Origin: Microbacteriaceae bacterium
GTDB taxonomy: Bacteria; Actinomycetota; Actinomycetes; Actinomycetales; Microbacteriaceae
Assembly (NCBI GenBank): GCA_025464995.1
Contig: JAODMO010000007.1
Coordinates: 24,475-88,474 of the forward strand
Length of the DNA: 64,000 nt
Reading direction: 5' to 3'
Below the pieces are notes generated by a model that searched no databases, was not told the DNA's origin, and saw nothing but the letters and a program-made list of their open reading frames with translations. The translations under genes were made by a program, and so were the position numbers. Position 1 is the stretch's first letter, and every line of letters begins with the position of its first letter. Positions 52,501 through 61,436 of this stretch are shown here, piece by piece.

Positions 52501-53301
52501 ACCTTCACCTATACGATCACCGACAGCTCCGGCGGAACCGCCACCGCCACCGTCACCGTCACCGTGGGTGCCGTCGCTGTCGATGACAGTGGTACGACTC
52601 CTGCAGGCAGCCCCTTGACCGTCCATTCCGTCAACGGCCTCCTCGCCAACGACCGGGGTGTCGGCCTCACCGTCACCGGGAACTCGCAGCCCACGGACGG
52701 CACCGTTGTCATCGACTCGGACGGCTCATACGTCTACACCCCGCACGCAGGGTTCGACGGTTCGGACACTTTCACCTACACGGCTGCCGACAGTGCCGGC
52801 AACACTTCGACAGCCACCGTGACAATCACCGTCACCCCGGTAGAGGCTGCCATTGCCCGACCAGACACCAAGACGGGAACAACCGGTGAGCCGGCCACCA
52901 TTGATCCGCTCACCACGGATGACCCGACCGAGGGATACAGTTTCGACCCCTCCTCCATCGCGCTCATCGACCCGGTCGCGGGCAACCTGACCTTGAAGGT
53001 CACCGTCTCCACCGTGGGCGTGTGGACAATCGTTGAGGGCAGCGTCGTATTCACCCCCGCTGCGGGCTTCGAGGGCAGCGCGGCAATCGGATACCGGATC
53101 ACGGACACCTCCGGCGCGGTCGCCTCCTCGACCATAACCGTTACATACCCGACGATCGCCGTCACCGCCGCCCCGGCCGTCCCGGCCGTCACCGCCGTCC
53201 TAGCGCACACCGGTTCTGACCTTCCGGTCATTCCGCTGAGTATCTCAGCATTAGTCGCGCTGTTCACCGGCTTCCTCCTGATCCGCCGCCGCCGGGCGTG
53301 A
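49525..53301 (+). CDS. Large cell-wall-anchored surface protein with eight Ig-like repeats and LAHTG sorting signal
   Basis: A 1258-residue secreted protein. The signal peptide (RLRVAAILGTVLLAGLTVGQ, cleavage near PAAQA-A) is followed by an N-terminal domain about 45-290 that looks like a beta-propeller segment (LFGISSTGQLASIDATTGKV), then a beta-rich linker. Residues about 400-1106 are eight repeats of 88-89 residues, each running AVNDIATT to YIYTPTNGFSGTDTFTYTTT, the cadherin/Ig-like type of bacterial adhesins. A CshA-like module follows (about 1107-1220). The end has LAHTGSD (1226-1232), a membrane helix and an RRRR tail: a class E LAXTG sorting signal. The GTG at 49525 is the first start giving the signal peptide. 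No sortase is nearby. Confidence 0.9.
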   Translation: MPTRLPRPPTKRLRVAAILGTVLLAGLTVGQGINPPAAQAAGALACDQNTLFGISSTGQLASIDATTGKVTNVASISPGNNGLGVARNGVAAYAFDNGANSITGYDALTAAISTTNTVDPSGNQTVLRGAINPATGLYYYAGGGATAYMGAFDPVGPTKIGHVGNITNLASGNGDFAFSSRGLLFVVGANEIRRVDNTTVPTTAGSQTLATSLVATLPTGTDSPGIAFSADGYLFVANGSNVLKLDPASGAVLATVALSGGFSASDLGSCNYANTLSAQTNVPTRWQSGDQFALAVTGGGITSGNTASTSGSTSGLQPQMAGAALTVPTKRYTATQTAAGTTDLDNYSTTYACTNVNNSDTVASGSGNTASFTFPAATSADGTDVVCTFSNAAIIVPTAAVNDTATTSPGSTVTKNATDGVLSNDTGTGLTVTANTQPSHGTVTMNPNGSYVYTPAAGFSGTDTFTYTVTASSNASSTATVAITVMPGAVNDIATTTANTPLAVTAPGTLANDSGTGLTVTGHTNPTHGGLVINADGSYIYTPTNGFSGTDTFTYTTTDSSGNTATGTVTLRITPVAVNNTGTTPANTPLTVATPGVIGNDVGTGLTITAHTNPDHGTVAVNANGSYTYTPTTGYSGPDSFDYTTTDNAGSPATARVTITVTPVASDDIENTPAGVAVTVAAPGLLVNDIGTGITVTGNTRPANGIVLVNANGSYTYTPAPGYSGVDAFDYTITDSHNTSSTATVTVTVGAVAANDAASTAAGTDVRRTAANGVLSNDTGTGLAVTAHTAPSTGTVTVKSDGSYEYTPALGFSGTDTFTYTTTDSTGDQAAGTVTITVNPRALNDIAITSSSTPLRVTAPGVLGNDVGSGLTVTENTAPEHGTAAIHANGSYIYTPTPGYSGPDSLTYRVTDSTGNSSTATVELTVNPIAVNNMVNTTSGAAVTVKVPGVLANDLGAGLAVTSHTNPSHGSVTIDQDGSFTYTPMPGYSGADTFTYTITDSSGGTATATVTVTVGAVAVDDSGTTPAGSPLTVHSVNGLLANDRGVGLTVTGNSQPTDGTVVIDSDGSYVYTPHAGFDGSDTFTYTAADSAGNTSTATVTITVTPVEAAIARPDTKTGTTGEPATIDPLTTDDPTEGYSFDPSSIALIDPVAGNLTLKVTVSTVGVWTIVEGSVVFTPAAGFEGSAAIGYRITDTSGAVASSTITVTYPTIAVTAAPAVPAVTAVLAHTGSDLPVIPLSISALVALFTGFLLIRRRRA
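50722..52842 (+). repeat. Eight tandem 264/267-bp coding repeats in the surface protein gene
   Basis: Units start with an Ala codon at 50722, 50989, 51253, 51517, 51781, 52048, 52312 and 52576; spacings are 264 or 267 bp. The repeats are diverged in DNA but keep shared blocks such as TACACGCC and ACCTACAC, so recombination within the gene is possible. Confidence 0.85.
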
Positions 53302-53780
53302 CAGCACAGAAAGGGTCCTGACATTCGCACCCTCTTCAAGGTGTAGAGGAGATGTCGTTCATCAGGGCGACCGGAGCCTGCGACCACAACCAGCGTTCGA
53401 ACCGGGCCCGCTCGGGGCTGCGCTCGGTCGTGAGCTCCTGCGTGCCTGTGTGCGATTCGTTCGACGGGATCCGGTGCCCAACGGACGGCTCGGTAGCGAT
53501 TGTCTGGTGTGTCGTCGAGGCCGCGCACGATCTCGGCCAGTCGGGAGGGGTGGTCGCGCATGATCACCTACTCGCGGTCGGATGTCTGGATCAACGGCCA
53601 CGGGGTCTGCCAACGGATTACTTGCAATGGTTGACTGCGCTCGACGACACCCTCCTCCCGTTCCTACACGTTCTGGGTGATGGCGCCACCGGGGTTTCTC
53701 TTGTCCGTCGCGGCGGCATGGCAGAACCCCACTTGCCGCGAGTCGCTCCGCGGAGCACGCAAAACAAACAGTCGAGTTGG
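53302..53780. other. Intergenic region with possible decayed minus-strand coding sequence
   Basis: On the minus strand a protein-like run, RSQPLQVIRWQTPWPLIQTS then HPSRLAEIVRGLDDTPDNRY, lies in one frame, and HRIPSNESHTGTQELTTERS then RFERWLWSQAPVALMND, ending at a stop at 53336, lies in another. This could be one frameshifted gene remnant. No family is recognised and no start is present. Confidence 0.25.
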
Positions 53781-53786
53781 TATTAT
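53781..53786 (+). promoter_or_regulatory. -10 element for leaderless hypothetical gene
   Basis: TATTAT, 5 nt upstream of the ATG at 53792, with no ribosome binding site. Confidence 0.45.
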
Positions 53787-53791
53787 CGAGC

Positions 53792-54466
53792 ATGCGCTCC
53801 AGTCCGCTCGTCGAGTCGTCCGCGTCACCGTCCAGGCACCTCTCGGACGCGCCGACTCCGCGGGCTCCCGAGTCGGGTCCGCAACGGCGGGCGCACTTCG
53901 ATGCGTGGTACCTGGATGTCGGCGATCACGGCAGCCCGCGCGACGCGACCCGGCTCGCCGCGAGTGAGCACCGCCTCGAGTGGCACGCGGACGGCTCGGG
54001 CTCGGTCGTCGTGACGCCCTCCGAAGGCGACTCGTGCCGCACGGTGCTCGCGCCCGCCGCGATGCGTCCGCTGTTTTCCGAACCCCCGCCGGCGTCCGCG
54101 CGGGCCATGGGCATGTACCTCCGCGAGAGCGCGGCCGTGGACGACGCGACGGACCCCGTGCAGATGATGGATGCGGTGGCCGATCTGTTGAACGAGTGGA
54201 CGCTTCCGACACTCCACCAGTCGGCCGTCGTGCTGCTGCTCGCTCAGATGGCGGGTATCACCAGCAGGGGCGTGGCCGTCGACCGGCTGGGCCGCCCGGG
54301 CATCGGCTACCTCGCCGAGTCGCCCATGGATGGCCGGTTCGCACACCTGCTCGTGGTCGGCGACGACGGCGACCGCATTCTCGCGATCGAGACGATCTAC
54401 CGCGGCGGGGTCGACGAGCTCGACATCGCGACACCGGCCGTCGTGCGCTCCATCGCCTGGCGTTAG
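53792..54466 (+). CDS. Hypothetical protein, C-terminal half resembling CU044_5270-type proteins
   Basis: A 224-residue protein. Residues about 95-220 (DAVADLLNEWTLPTLHQSAV, LLLAQMAGITSRGVAVDRLG, RILAIETIYRGGVDELD) resemble the C-terminal domain of the actinobacterial CU044_5270 family, whose function is unknown. The usual N-terminal membrane helix is absent; the N-terminal region is Ser/Pro-rich. The ATG at 53792 is chosen over one at 53777 because of the adjacent -10 element. It lies 30 nt upstream of the DUF1206 gene. Confidence 0.6.
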   Translation: MRSSPLVESSASPSRHLSDAPTPRAPESGPQRRAHFDAWYLDVGDHGSPRDATRLAASEHRLEWHADGSGSVVVTPSEGDSCRTVLAPAAMRPLFSEPPPASARAMGMYLRESAAVDDATDPVQMMDAVADLLNEWTLPTLHQSAVVLLLAQMAGITSRGVAVDRLGRPGIGYLAESPMDGRFAHLLVVGDDGDRILAIETIYRGGVDELDIATPAVVRSIAWR

Positions 54467-54484
54467 CGCGACGGTTCCCGCCAT

Positions 54485-54490
54485 TACGCT
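54485..54490 (+). promoter_or_regulatory. -10 element for leaderless DUF1206 gene
   Basis: TACGCT followed by 6 nt and GTG at 54497, with no ribosome binding site. Confidence 0.45.
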
Positions 54491-54496
54491 GGGCAC

Positions 54497-55297
54497 GTGA
54501 CGAGCAAAACACAGGCCGCCCGTAGCGCCACGCGCAACCCCGCCCTCAGACTCCTCGCTCGGTTGGGCTTCGGGGTCAACGGGCTGCTCCACGTGGTGAT
54601 CGGCCTCATCGCCATCGGGGTGGCTACCGGCGGCGGGCAAGACGCCGACCAGACGGGGGCGCTCTCCGAGCTCGCATCCGCACCCGGTGGAACCCTCCTG
54701 CTCTGGGCGGTCACGCTGGGCCTCGCGGCTCTCGGGCTGTGGCTGGCCATCGGTGCGTTCCTGCTGCCGCCGGGCGACAAGAAGGAGGTCGCGGCACACC
54801 TCGCCAAGGAGCTCGGCAAGGCGATCGCCTACCTCGCGCTCGCGGGCACCGCCTTCACCTTCGCACTTGGCGGCTCGTCGAATTCGTCGTCGAGCACCAC
54901 GGAGCTCAGCGCCTCGTTGCTCGCCGCACCCGGCGGCGTCTTCCTCGTGGTCGTCATCGGCCTGGCCGTGCTCGCGATCGGAGCGTACTTCGTGCTCAAG
55001 GGCGCGACTCGCCGCTTCACGCGCGACATCGTCGTGCCCCCCGGACGCGCGGGCGCGGCCACCGTCGGGATCGGAGTCGCGGGCTACGTCGCCAAGGGCG
55101 TCGCGCTCGGCGTGGTCGGCATCCTGTTCGTCGTCGCCGCCGTCACGACAGATCCGAGCCAGGCGACGGGCCTGGATGGCGCGCTCAAGGCGTTCACCGT
55201 GCTGCCGTTCGGATCCGTCGCGCTGTGGATCGTCGGCGCCGGCCTCATCGCGTACGGCGCGTTCTGCGGCGTCCGCGCCATCCGCGCCCGCCTGTGA
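54497..55297 (+). CDS. DUF1206 family membrane protein
   Basis: A 266-residue membrane protein with about six helices made of three similar two-helix units, the DUF1206 pattern. Units begin LLARLGFGVNGLLHVVIGLI, AKELGKAIAYLALAGTAFTF and GVAGYVAKGVALGVVGILFV. Function is unknown. The GTG is supported by the -10 element 6 nt before it. It may be co-expressed with the hypothetical gene upstream. Confidence 0.9.
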   Translation: MTSKTQAARSATRNPALRLLARLGFGVNGLLHVVIGLIAIGVATGGGQDADQTGALSELASAPGGTLLLWAVTLGLAALGLWLAIGAFLLPPGDKKEVAAHLAKELGKAIAYLALAGTAFTFALGGSSNSSSSTTELSASLLAAPGGVFLVVVIGLAVLAIGAYFVLKGATRRFTRDIVVPPGRAGAATVGIGVAGYVAKGVALGVVGILFVVAAVTTDPSQATGLDGALKAFTVLPFGSVALWIVGAGLIAYGAFCGVRAIRARL

Positions 55298-55321
55298 GGG
55301 AACGGCCGGCCGGGGTGCCGG

Positions 55322-56026
55322 CTACCAGGTGCCGGTGGGTGACTTGACGGCGGGCACCGGCGCCTGCGACCAGTGAGCGCCGCCGGCGTAATGGCTCGAC
55401 GCCCACGGCGAAGCCCAGATGGCCTGCTCGGTGACGGCGGTGGGTGCGGATGACGCGAACGCGGCGACGATCGCGTTGTAGCCGGGGTTGCCGTGCAGCG
55501 CTTTCGCGGCGTTCTGCGCGGCCAGGTCGAGGTTGGGGTAGGAGCCGAGACCGCTGCCGCCGCCCGACCCCCAGCCGTTGTTGAGCGGATTGTTGCGGTT
55601 CCACCAGTCGTCGGTGCCGTTCTCCTGCCGCATCCACCGCGTGAAGACGGCGACGTTCTCCTCGCTGCGCGGGAACCCGGCGTAGAGCAGCACGAGCTTG
55701 GCCCAGTCGTGGTTGGTGCCACCAGCGGCGAGCGTCGCGTAACCGGACTCGGCCGAGAACGCGTCGCGGGTGACGGGCACGACCGCCGCGGTCACCGGAA
55801 CGCTGAGGGTCTGCGCGTTCTCGGCCACGAACCGCTCGAGCACCTCCTCCGCGTCCGCGTGAGCGGCGGGCGCGTGAGCGGGCGGGAAGGCGAGCACCGT
55901 GGTCGCGCACGTGGCGAGGGCGATGACGGATGCCGCGGCCGCGAGCACTCCGCGGGCATGGGGTCGCGGGCGGAGCGGCCGTGGCGTGGCGCGCGCGGCG
56001 CGGTAGGAAGCGGAGGAATGTGTCAT
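55322..56026 (-). CDS. Secreted protein, lysozyme/glucosaminidase-like domain suspected
   Basis: A 234-residue exported protein. A signal peptide (VLAAAASVIALATCATTVLA, cleavage near HADA) precedes a domain (about 75-225) with FTRWMRQENGTDDWWNRNNP, GLGSYPNLDLAAQNAAKAL and HGNPGYNAIVAAFASS. This pattern resembles extracellular lysozyme/peptidoglycan-hydrolase-like proteins of actinobacteria and phages. A catalytic Glu may be the one in RQEN, but I cannot confirm the fold. It is convergent with the DUF1206 gene. Confidence 0.65.
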   Translation of the reverse strand: MTHSSASYRAARATPRPLRPRPHARGVLAAAASVIALATCATTVLAFPPAHAPAAHADAEEVLERFVAENAQTLSVPVTAAVVPVTRDAFSAESGYATLAAGGTNHDWAKLVLLYAGFPRSEENVAVFTRWMRQENGTDDWWNRNNPLNNGWGSGGGSGLGSYPNLDLAAQNAAKALHGNPGYNAIVAAFASSAPTAVTEQAIWASPWASSHYAGGAHWSQAPVPAVKSPTGTW

Positions 56027-56298
56027 AGGGGAAGTGGGCCGGGGCGCTCAGGCGGTGCGGACCGCCGACAACCCTCGCAGCGGCGCGTGTGAAAACCCTG
56101 AGTATCTCTGAGTGTGCAGCAATCACACCGATGCCCGGTCGGCGCATTCTTCACCCGCTCGTATCGCATCATGTCGGCGCGCTACCCGGAGGAATCGACG
56201 GATGCGGACACGGCGGCGAGCGGCAGCCTACTGGACGAGCTCCGGCCGATCAACGCCTGACATGTGCGCCGGTCGTGGATGCGTGCGACCCTTGCCTC

Positions 56299-56721
56299 AT
56301 GGATCTCGAGGTGTCGCCCGGCCTCGTTCTCCCCGCCTCGGAGCTGCGGTGGAAGTTCTCGCGCTCGTCCGGGCCGGGCGGACAGCACGTCAACACCTCC
56401 GACAGCCGCGTGCAGCTCACATGGAGCGTGGTCGAGTCGGCCGCGCTCAGCGATGAGCAGCGAGCCCTCATCCTCACCCGGTTCGGTCGGCGTGCCGTTG
56501 CGGGCGCCGTCACGGTGACCGTCTCGCAGCAGCGATCCCAGTTGCGTAATCGCGAGACCGCCCTCGACAGTCTCGCCGACCTGGTGCGCGCCGCGCTCGC
56601 CCCTCCCGCGGCCCTCCGCCGGGCGACCCGACCGACGCGCGGCTCGGCTCGGCGACACCTCGCGGCGAAGCAGTTGCATTCCGCCACGAAGCAGCGGCGA
56701 CGGCGGCCCACGGGCGACTGA
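56299..56721 (+). CDS. arfB: Alternative ribosome-rescue factor ArfB (peptidyl-tRNA hydrolase)
   Basis: A 140-residue protein that releases stalled ribosomes lacking a stop codon. The catalytic GGQ motif is in [20 protein letters not shown], and the C-terminal tail is long and basic ([14 protein letters not shown]), which inserts into the empty mRNA channel. It is about the normal length. The ATG at 56299 is chosen because it puts the first beta strand ([16 protein letters not shown]) at the start. Confidence 0.9.
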   Translation: MDLEVSPGLVLPASELRWKFSRSSGPGGQHVNTSDSRVQLTWSVVESAALSDEQRALILTRFGRRAVAGAVTVTVSQQRSQLRNRETALDSLADLVRAALAPPAALRRATRPTRGSARRHLAAKQLHSATKQRRRRPTGD

Positions 56722-57292
56722 AAGCGACGAATGGACCCACACCGGAGCCCTGGGAAGGGTCGCGCAGGGAGCTGGCTGAAGGCGGCCGTCGGAGCGACGG
56801 CGCATCCGCGGTGGCTGCCGTCTCCCCGGGTCTGCGTTGTGGACGCCTGAAAGCGACCCTGCCAGCGGATGATCTGCCGCGGGTCGTACTGGCGCGGGTC
56901 GCGCGTGCTCCACTCGATGTCGTGAAATGCCGGGCGCGAATTCGTCGTGCACCCGCTGCTTCGCAGTCTCGGCCCGGTCACGCAGGAAACTTACGACGAG
57001 AGCGAGCTGGCCGGCCAGGTGCGGCAGGCGTTCCGGGCGGCACGGTGGCCGGCGCGTCGCCCGTCGTGCCATCCGGTGAGGTTTTCGCGCATTCCCATGG
57101 GTGTCTTCTTTCGTCGTCGCCTGTGGGCGGGGTGGCTACTGAACTGCCCGGCTGGGAGCCGTGCCACCGGGGCCGGACGGCGCAGCGCCGCCGGAGGGAG
57201 TCGTCACGCGGTCGACCCGCACCGCATTGTGCTGCATCCGGCCGCCTCCCTCGCCGACAGCCGGTCCGACGGGGCTCTCAGCTAGTCGGACG
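56722..57292. other. Intergenic region with no supported gene
   Basis: No gene is convincing. Several frames are open on both strands because of high GC. A 35-codon minus-strand frame (56991-57098, [17 protein letters not shown]) has a GAAAGAAG sequence upstream but no recognised relative. Confidence 0.3.
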
Positions 57293-57298
57293 TAGGTT
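57293..57298 (+). promoter_or_regulatory. -10 element for leaderless alcohol dehydrogenase gene
   Basis: TAGGTT, 7 nt upstream of the ATG at 57306, with no ribosome binding site. Confidence 0.45.
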
Positions 57299-57305
57299 GG
57301 AATAC

Positions 57306-58349
57306 ATGACTTCCACCGCGCGCGCCTACGCCGCACCATCCCCCACCGAACCCCTCATCTCGACCACGATCGAACGCCGCGACGTCGGCCCCCGAGACGT
57401 GCTCATCGACATCGCCTACTCAGGCGTCTGCCACTCCGACATCCACACCGTGCGCGGGGAGTGGGGACCGATCGCCTACCCGCAAGTCGTCGGTCACGAG
57501 ATCGTCGGCACCGTGTCGGAGGTCGGCGCAGAGGTCACGCGCTACGCGCCCGGCGACCGTGTCGGTGTGGGCTGCATGGTGAACTCATGCCGCGAGTGTG
57601 TCAACTGCCTGGCCGGCATGGAGAACTACTGCCTCAAGGGCAACACCGGCACGTACGCGAGCGTCGACCGAGACGGCACCATCACTCAGGGCGGCTACTC
57701 CACCCACGTGGTGGTCGACGAGGACTTCGTGCTGCGCGTGCCCGAGAGCATCCCCTACGAGTCGGCGGCTCCGCTGCTCTGCGCCGGCATCACCACCTAC
57801 TCGCCACTCGCCCACTGGAACGCCCGCCCCGGCACGAAGGTCGCCGTCGTCGGCATGGGCGGCCTGGGACACATGGCGGTCAAGATCGCCCACGCCATGG
57901 GCGCCGAGGTCACCGTTCTCTCACAGTCGCTCAGCAAGAAGGACGATGGGCTCCGCTTCGGTGCCGACCACTACTTCGCGACGAGCGACGCCTCGACCTT
58001 CGAGACCCTCGCGAACAGCTTCGACCTCATCATCAACACCGTGAGCGCGCCCATCGACCTGCAGCAGTACCTCTCACTGCTGAGCCTCGACGGAACCATG
58101 GTCAACGTCGGTGCGCCCGCCGAGCCCCTGCCGATCTCCGTCTTCGCGCTCATGGGTAATCGTCGCTCGTTCGCCGCATCCGGTATCGGGAGCATCGCCG
58201 AGACGCAGGAGATGCTCGACTTCTGTGCCGAGCACGGCATCGCACCCGAGACCGAGCTGATCTCCGCCGACGCCATCAACGACGCCTACGAGCGTGTGTT
58301 GACGTCGGATGTGCGCTACCGGTTCGTGATCGACGCGGCGACGATCTAA
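57306..58349 (+). CDS. Zinc-dependent NAD(P) alcohol dehydrogenase (cinnamyl/YahK type)
   Basis: Cytoplasmic medium-chain dehydrogenase of 347 residues. Catalytic zinc ligands are visible in [17 protein letters not shown] and VVGHEIVG; the structural zinc has four cysteines in [17 protein letters not shown]. The Rossmann motif is [17 protein letters not shown]. These fit the YahK/CAD group, which reduces aldehydes to alcohols with NADPH. It stands alone, with its own leaderless promoter. Confidence 0.92.
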   Translation: MTSTARAYAAPSPTEPLISTTIERRDVGPRDVLIDIAYSGVCHSDIHTVRGEWGPIAYPQVVGHEIVGTVSEVGAEVTRYAPGDRVGVGCMVNSCRECVNCLAGMENYCLKGNTGTYASVDRDGTITQGGYSTHVVVDEDFVLRVPESIPYESAAPLLCAGITTYSPLAHWNARPGTKVAVVGMGGLGHMAVKIAHAMGAEVTVLSQSLSKKDDGLRFGADHYFATSDASTFETLANSFDLIINTVSAPIDLQQYLSLLSLDGTMVNVGAPAEPLPISVFALMGNRRSFAASGIGSIAETQEMLDFCAEHGIAPETELISADAINDAYERVLTSDVRYRFVIDAATI

Positions 58350-58488
58350 CGGAGCGTCGCCCCGGCGGCGCGGTCCCTCGCGGGATGCCCATCAACGATC
58401 CCGCTCGAGGCCTGACACCCGCCCGGCTTCCGGTCGCGAAGACACGAGCACACATAGGCTGGGGCTTTCCCTCGCCTGAAAGGACTCA

Positions 58489-59574
58489 TTGAAAGAGTCG
58501 AGTCAATCCACAACCGACGACCGGGATGCACCGGCGGCGAGGCGGGGATGGTCGGACCGACCTGACTGGTTGACGCGACGATCCTGGGCGTCCTTGCCGT
58601 CACGAAAGCTCGCTGCCGTCGCGCTGGCGGCGAGTGTCGTCGTGTTCATCGGCGTCGGGATTGTCGAGGGCATCGCGCACCCGCAGCCCACTCTGGCGTC
58701 GAAGGACGCGGCTGCCACCGAGATCGCACCGCGCGCGACCGAGAATACGTCTGTCGTCGCCGCCGAAACCTCCACCACCGCCCTCGCTCTGCTCGCCACT
58801 CTCCAGGTGAAGGGCAAGGCGGCCAAGACCGGCTACGACCGGACCGGGGAGTACGGTTCGGCCTGGATCGACGTGGACCGCAACGGATGCGACACCCGCA
58901 ACGACATCCTCGCGCGCGATCTGACGAACGTCACGAAGTCCGGCACCTGCAAGGTGCTCAGCGGCACACTCCTCTCTCCGTATACCGCAACGACCATCGC
59001 TTTCGTTCGCGGCGATGACACCTCGGCGCTCGTGCAGATCGACCACGTCGTTGCTTTGTCGAACGCGTGGCAGACGGGCGCCCAGCAGCTGACGCAAGCG
59101 CAACGGATCTCGCTTGCCAATGATCCGATCAACCTCTTAGCCGTCGACGGGCGCTCCAACACACAAAAGGGCGACGGAGACACCGCAACCTGGTTGCCCT
59201 CCAACACGGCAGTGCGCTGCAGCTATGTCGCGCGGCAGGTATCCGTGAAAGCAACCTACGGCCTGTGGGTCGCCCCAGCGGAGCACGCCGCCATGGCTCG
59301 AGTGCTCGGCGACTGCACGAGCGAACGTGCGGTGACGTCGCCATTCACACCGGCACCCGCGCCAGCACCCGCACCCGTCGTGGCGCCGGCCCCTGCTCCG
59401 GTGGCGGCGCCTGGCCCGGTTGCCGCACCTGCCCCCGCTCCGGCCGCGCCGAGCGTCTACTACGAGAACTGCGATGCCGTCCGCGCGGCGGGCGCCGCTC
59501 CCATCCACGCGGGCACTCCCGGGTACAGCACGAAGCTGGATCGCGACAGCGACGGCATCGGCTGCGACACCTAG
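58489..59574 (+). CDS. Membrane-anchored or exported HNH nuclease with C-terminal Excalibur domain
   Basis: A 361-residue protein. An N-terminal anchor (KLAAVALAASVVVFIGVGIV, about residues 40-62) precedes a DUF1524/HNH-type nuclease region with GSAWIDVDRNGCDTRNDILA, QIDHVVALSNAWQTGA (His near the catalytic metal) and NDPINLLAVDGRSNTQKGDG. A Pro/Ala spacer and an Excalibur calcium-binding domain (YENCDAVRAAGAAPIHAGTP to RDSDGIGCDT) follow. The TTG at 58489 has AAAGG a few bases before it. Likely an extracellular DNase. Confidence 0.85.
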   Translation: MKESSQSTTDDRDAPAARRGWSDRPDWLTRRSWASLPSRKLAAVALAASVVVFIGVGIVEGIAHPQPTLASKDAAATEIAPRATENTSVVAAETSTTALALLATLQVKGKAAKTGYDRTGEYGSAWIDVDRNGCDTRNDILARDLTNVTKSGTCKVLSGTLLSPYTATTIAFVRGDDTSALVQIDHVVALSNAWQTGAQQLTQAQRISLANDPINLLAVDGRSNTQKGDGDTATWLPSNTAVRCSYVARQVSVKATYGLWVAPAEHAAMARVLGDCTSERAVTSPFTPAPAPAPAPVVAPAPAPVAAPGPVAAPAPAPAAPSVYYENCDAVRAAGAAPIHAGTPGYSTKLDRDSDGIGCDT

Positions 59575-59638
59575 ACGCGCGCTTCACGCTGGTGGCCTCA
59601 GTAGACACTCGCGCGCCGTGACCGTGGTGCGCAACGAC

Positions 59639-60457
59639 CTATTCGCTGGCTGGGTCGGCCTTCTCCGCGAGGCGCTGCACCTGCCGCCTGTGCACGTCGG
59701 GCAGCCAATCCAACGGGCCCGACGGAAGGAGCCGTGCGTCCTCTGCTGCTCGTCCGTCTCCCAGGGCCTTCACATACTCGCGGTCCTGCTCGATCCGCGG
59801 TCGCACCTGATCGGCGCCACCGATGGAGCCGTGCCCCGGAATGACGACCTCGGCCTCCCCCGTCACTCCGTCGAACAGCCGCAATGCCTCGAGGTAGTCC
59901 TCGATCGGGTCCGCAGCATCCATGTCGAGGATCGGCATCAGGATGTCGGACAGCATGTCGCCCGCGACGAGCGCGCCGCACTCCTCGACGAGCAGCGCCG
60001 CGTGACCCGCAGTGTGCGCCCGATGCTCGATGATCCTGACCGTCGGGCCGTCCCACGGGATCACCGCGGCGCCGACCGGCAGCCCGGTGACGAGCCCGAG
60101 CAGCCCTGTCGGGATCGCTTCGGCCAGCTCCGACGGCAGAAATGTCGCCACGCGCGACTGCCAGTCCGGGTTCGCCCGCAGGTGGCGCATCGAGGCCGCA
60201 CAGCGCGCCGTGCCGTAGCGGGGCGCTGCGCCGAAGTCCGGGTGCCACAGCACATGGTCCCAGTGGGGATGCGTCGAGAACCCGGCCGCCACGGGCTGGC
60301 CCAGCTCGCGGATGTCTCGCGCCAGGGCCACCATCTCCTCCCCCGTTATGCCGGGGTCGATGAGCAGCACACCGGCCCTGCCCTGCACGACTACGGTGTT
60401 GCTCTGCATGAACTCGCTCTCGTGGACGAGAACCCCCACAGCGACTCGCGTGAGCAT
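59639..60457 (-). CDS. MBL-fold metallo-hydrolase
   Basis: A 272-residue metallo-beta-lactamase-fold hydrolase. The metal motif is FSTHPHWDHVLWHPDFG (HxHxDH); further ligands are in EHRAHTAGHAALL, VAGDMLSDIL and VVIPGHGSIG. No signal peptide. The substrate class cannot be assigned; glyoxalase II, lactonase or another thioesterase are all possible. It is convergent with the HNH nuclease gene. Confidence 0.87.
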   Translation of the reverse strand: MLTRVAVGVLVHESEFMQSNTVVVQGRAGVLLIDPGITGEEMVALARDIRELGQPVAAGFSTHPHWDHVLWHPDFGAAPRYGTARCAASMRHLRANPDWQSRVATFLPSELAEAIPTGLLGLVTGLPVGAAVIPWDGPTVRIIEHRAHTAGHAALLVEECGALVAGDMLSDILMPILDMDAADPIEDYLEALRLFDGVTGEAEVVIPGHGSIGGADQVRPRIEQDREYVKALGDGRAAEDARLLPSGPLDWLPDVHRRQVQRLAEKADPASE

Positions 60458-61012
60458 GAGACACCTCCTCGGCGTGCGGCCTGTCGATCATTCTCGCTCT
60501 CATGTTCTGATTCTGTCCATCGGTGACGAGGCTCAGCCCAGCACCGTGACGGCCGAATGCAGGGAGGCGAGCACTCCGGCGATTCCGGGAGTCGTCACGC
60601 CGCTCGCGACCATGAAGGCGAGAGTTGCGAGGGCGCCGCCGACGAGCGCTCCCCGCGCGTCGGTACCGGCGCGAACCGACGCCGCAGATGGAGTCCGAGA
60701 CGTCGTACGTCACGGCCGACGCGACGCGGAATGCTCGCCGATGCCGACCACCCTCGTGCTCGGTCTCGGCAATTTCAGCGAGGACCAGATCCACCGCGGC
60801 ATCGGCGCGATCGCCGAGGCCGTTCACCACGACACGGCAGGGCGGTGACTGTCGGCCCGCCTCTATGGCCGCAGAGACCTACTGCGCAGGAAGCACGAGA
60901 ATCCGCCTTCCACAACCCCCCGCCTCGGCACGGTCGCGTGTCGATAACTTAGGGAGAGCCCTAGACAGCACCGATTCGCTCTCCCGAAAGCGCGATCTGA
61001 TGGGAGAGAGTC
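60458..61012. other. Intergenic region, possible small decayed membrane-protein sequence
   Basis: No gene is clear. On the minus strand, ending at a stop at 60533, one frame encodes a hydrophobic stretch (GALATLAFMVASGVTTPGIA) of about 45 codons without a start. This may be the end of a truncated membrane protein or chance. Confidence 0.25.
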
Positions 61013-61267
61013 ATGCGCGAAGAAGCCCACAATCCACCTACAGAAGTGCATTGGGACTACGTCGAGGGCGTTCAGGGCGTGGTCCTGGTCGCCCGCAAAG
61101 CGGGCGCACCTCAGGCGATCATCGAGTTGTGTCCCCGAGCCGGGTTTCGCCTCACCGACTGCCTCACCGGAACCGTGGGCACCTTCGTATCCGTGGAGGA
61201 GGCCGAATCGGCCTACGAGACAAGCCTCAGTCGCTCGGCAACACAGAAGCCGACGGTGCGCTCGTGA
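61013..61267 (+). CDS. Small hypothetical protein, 84 residues
   Basis: Soluble protein of unknown function, beginning MREEAHNPPTEVHWDYVEGV, with a middle beta-strand pattern (VVLVARKAGAPQAIIELC) and an acidic helix (VSVEEAESAYETSLSRS). GGGAGAGAG precedes the ATG at 61013 at good spacing. No neighbours suggest a role. Confidence 0.6.
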   Translation: MREEAHNPPTEVHWDYVEGVQGVVLVARKAGAPQAIIELCPRAGFRLTDCLTGTVGTFVSVEEAESAYETSLSRSATQKPTVRS

Positions 61268-61436
61268 AGACGGTGACGGAGACGACCACGGCCGTGGCTG
61301 CGCGCCCATCCATGGAGTCGCCCATAGAGCCGGTCCGGAGCACGCAACGAAGCGCTACTCGATTGCGTCCATGTTGACATTTTGTTGTCGATCAATCTGA
61401 AATTATGTGTGTTGCCACTCTGTGCGTTATTCAATT

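Noticed and set aside
51028..52626. Long minus-strand frames inside the surface protein gene
   Set aside because: Their periodicity follows the coding repeats on the plus strand; no start signals or domains.
50722..52842. CRISPR array
   Set aside because: Repeat units of 264-267 bp are coding, in frame, and without spacer structure.
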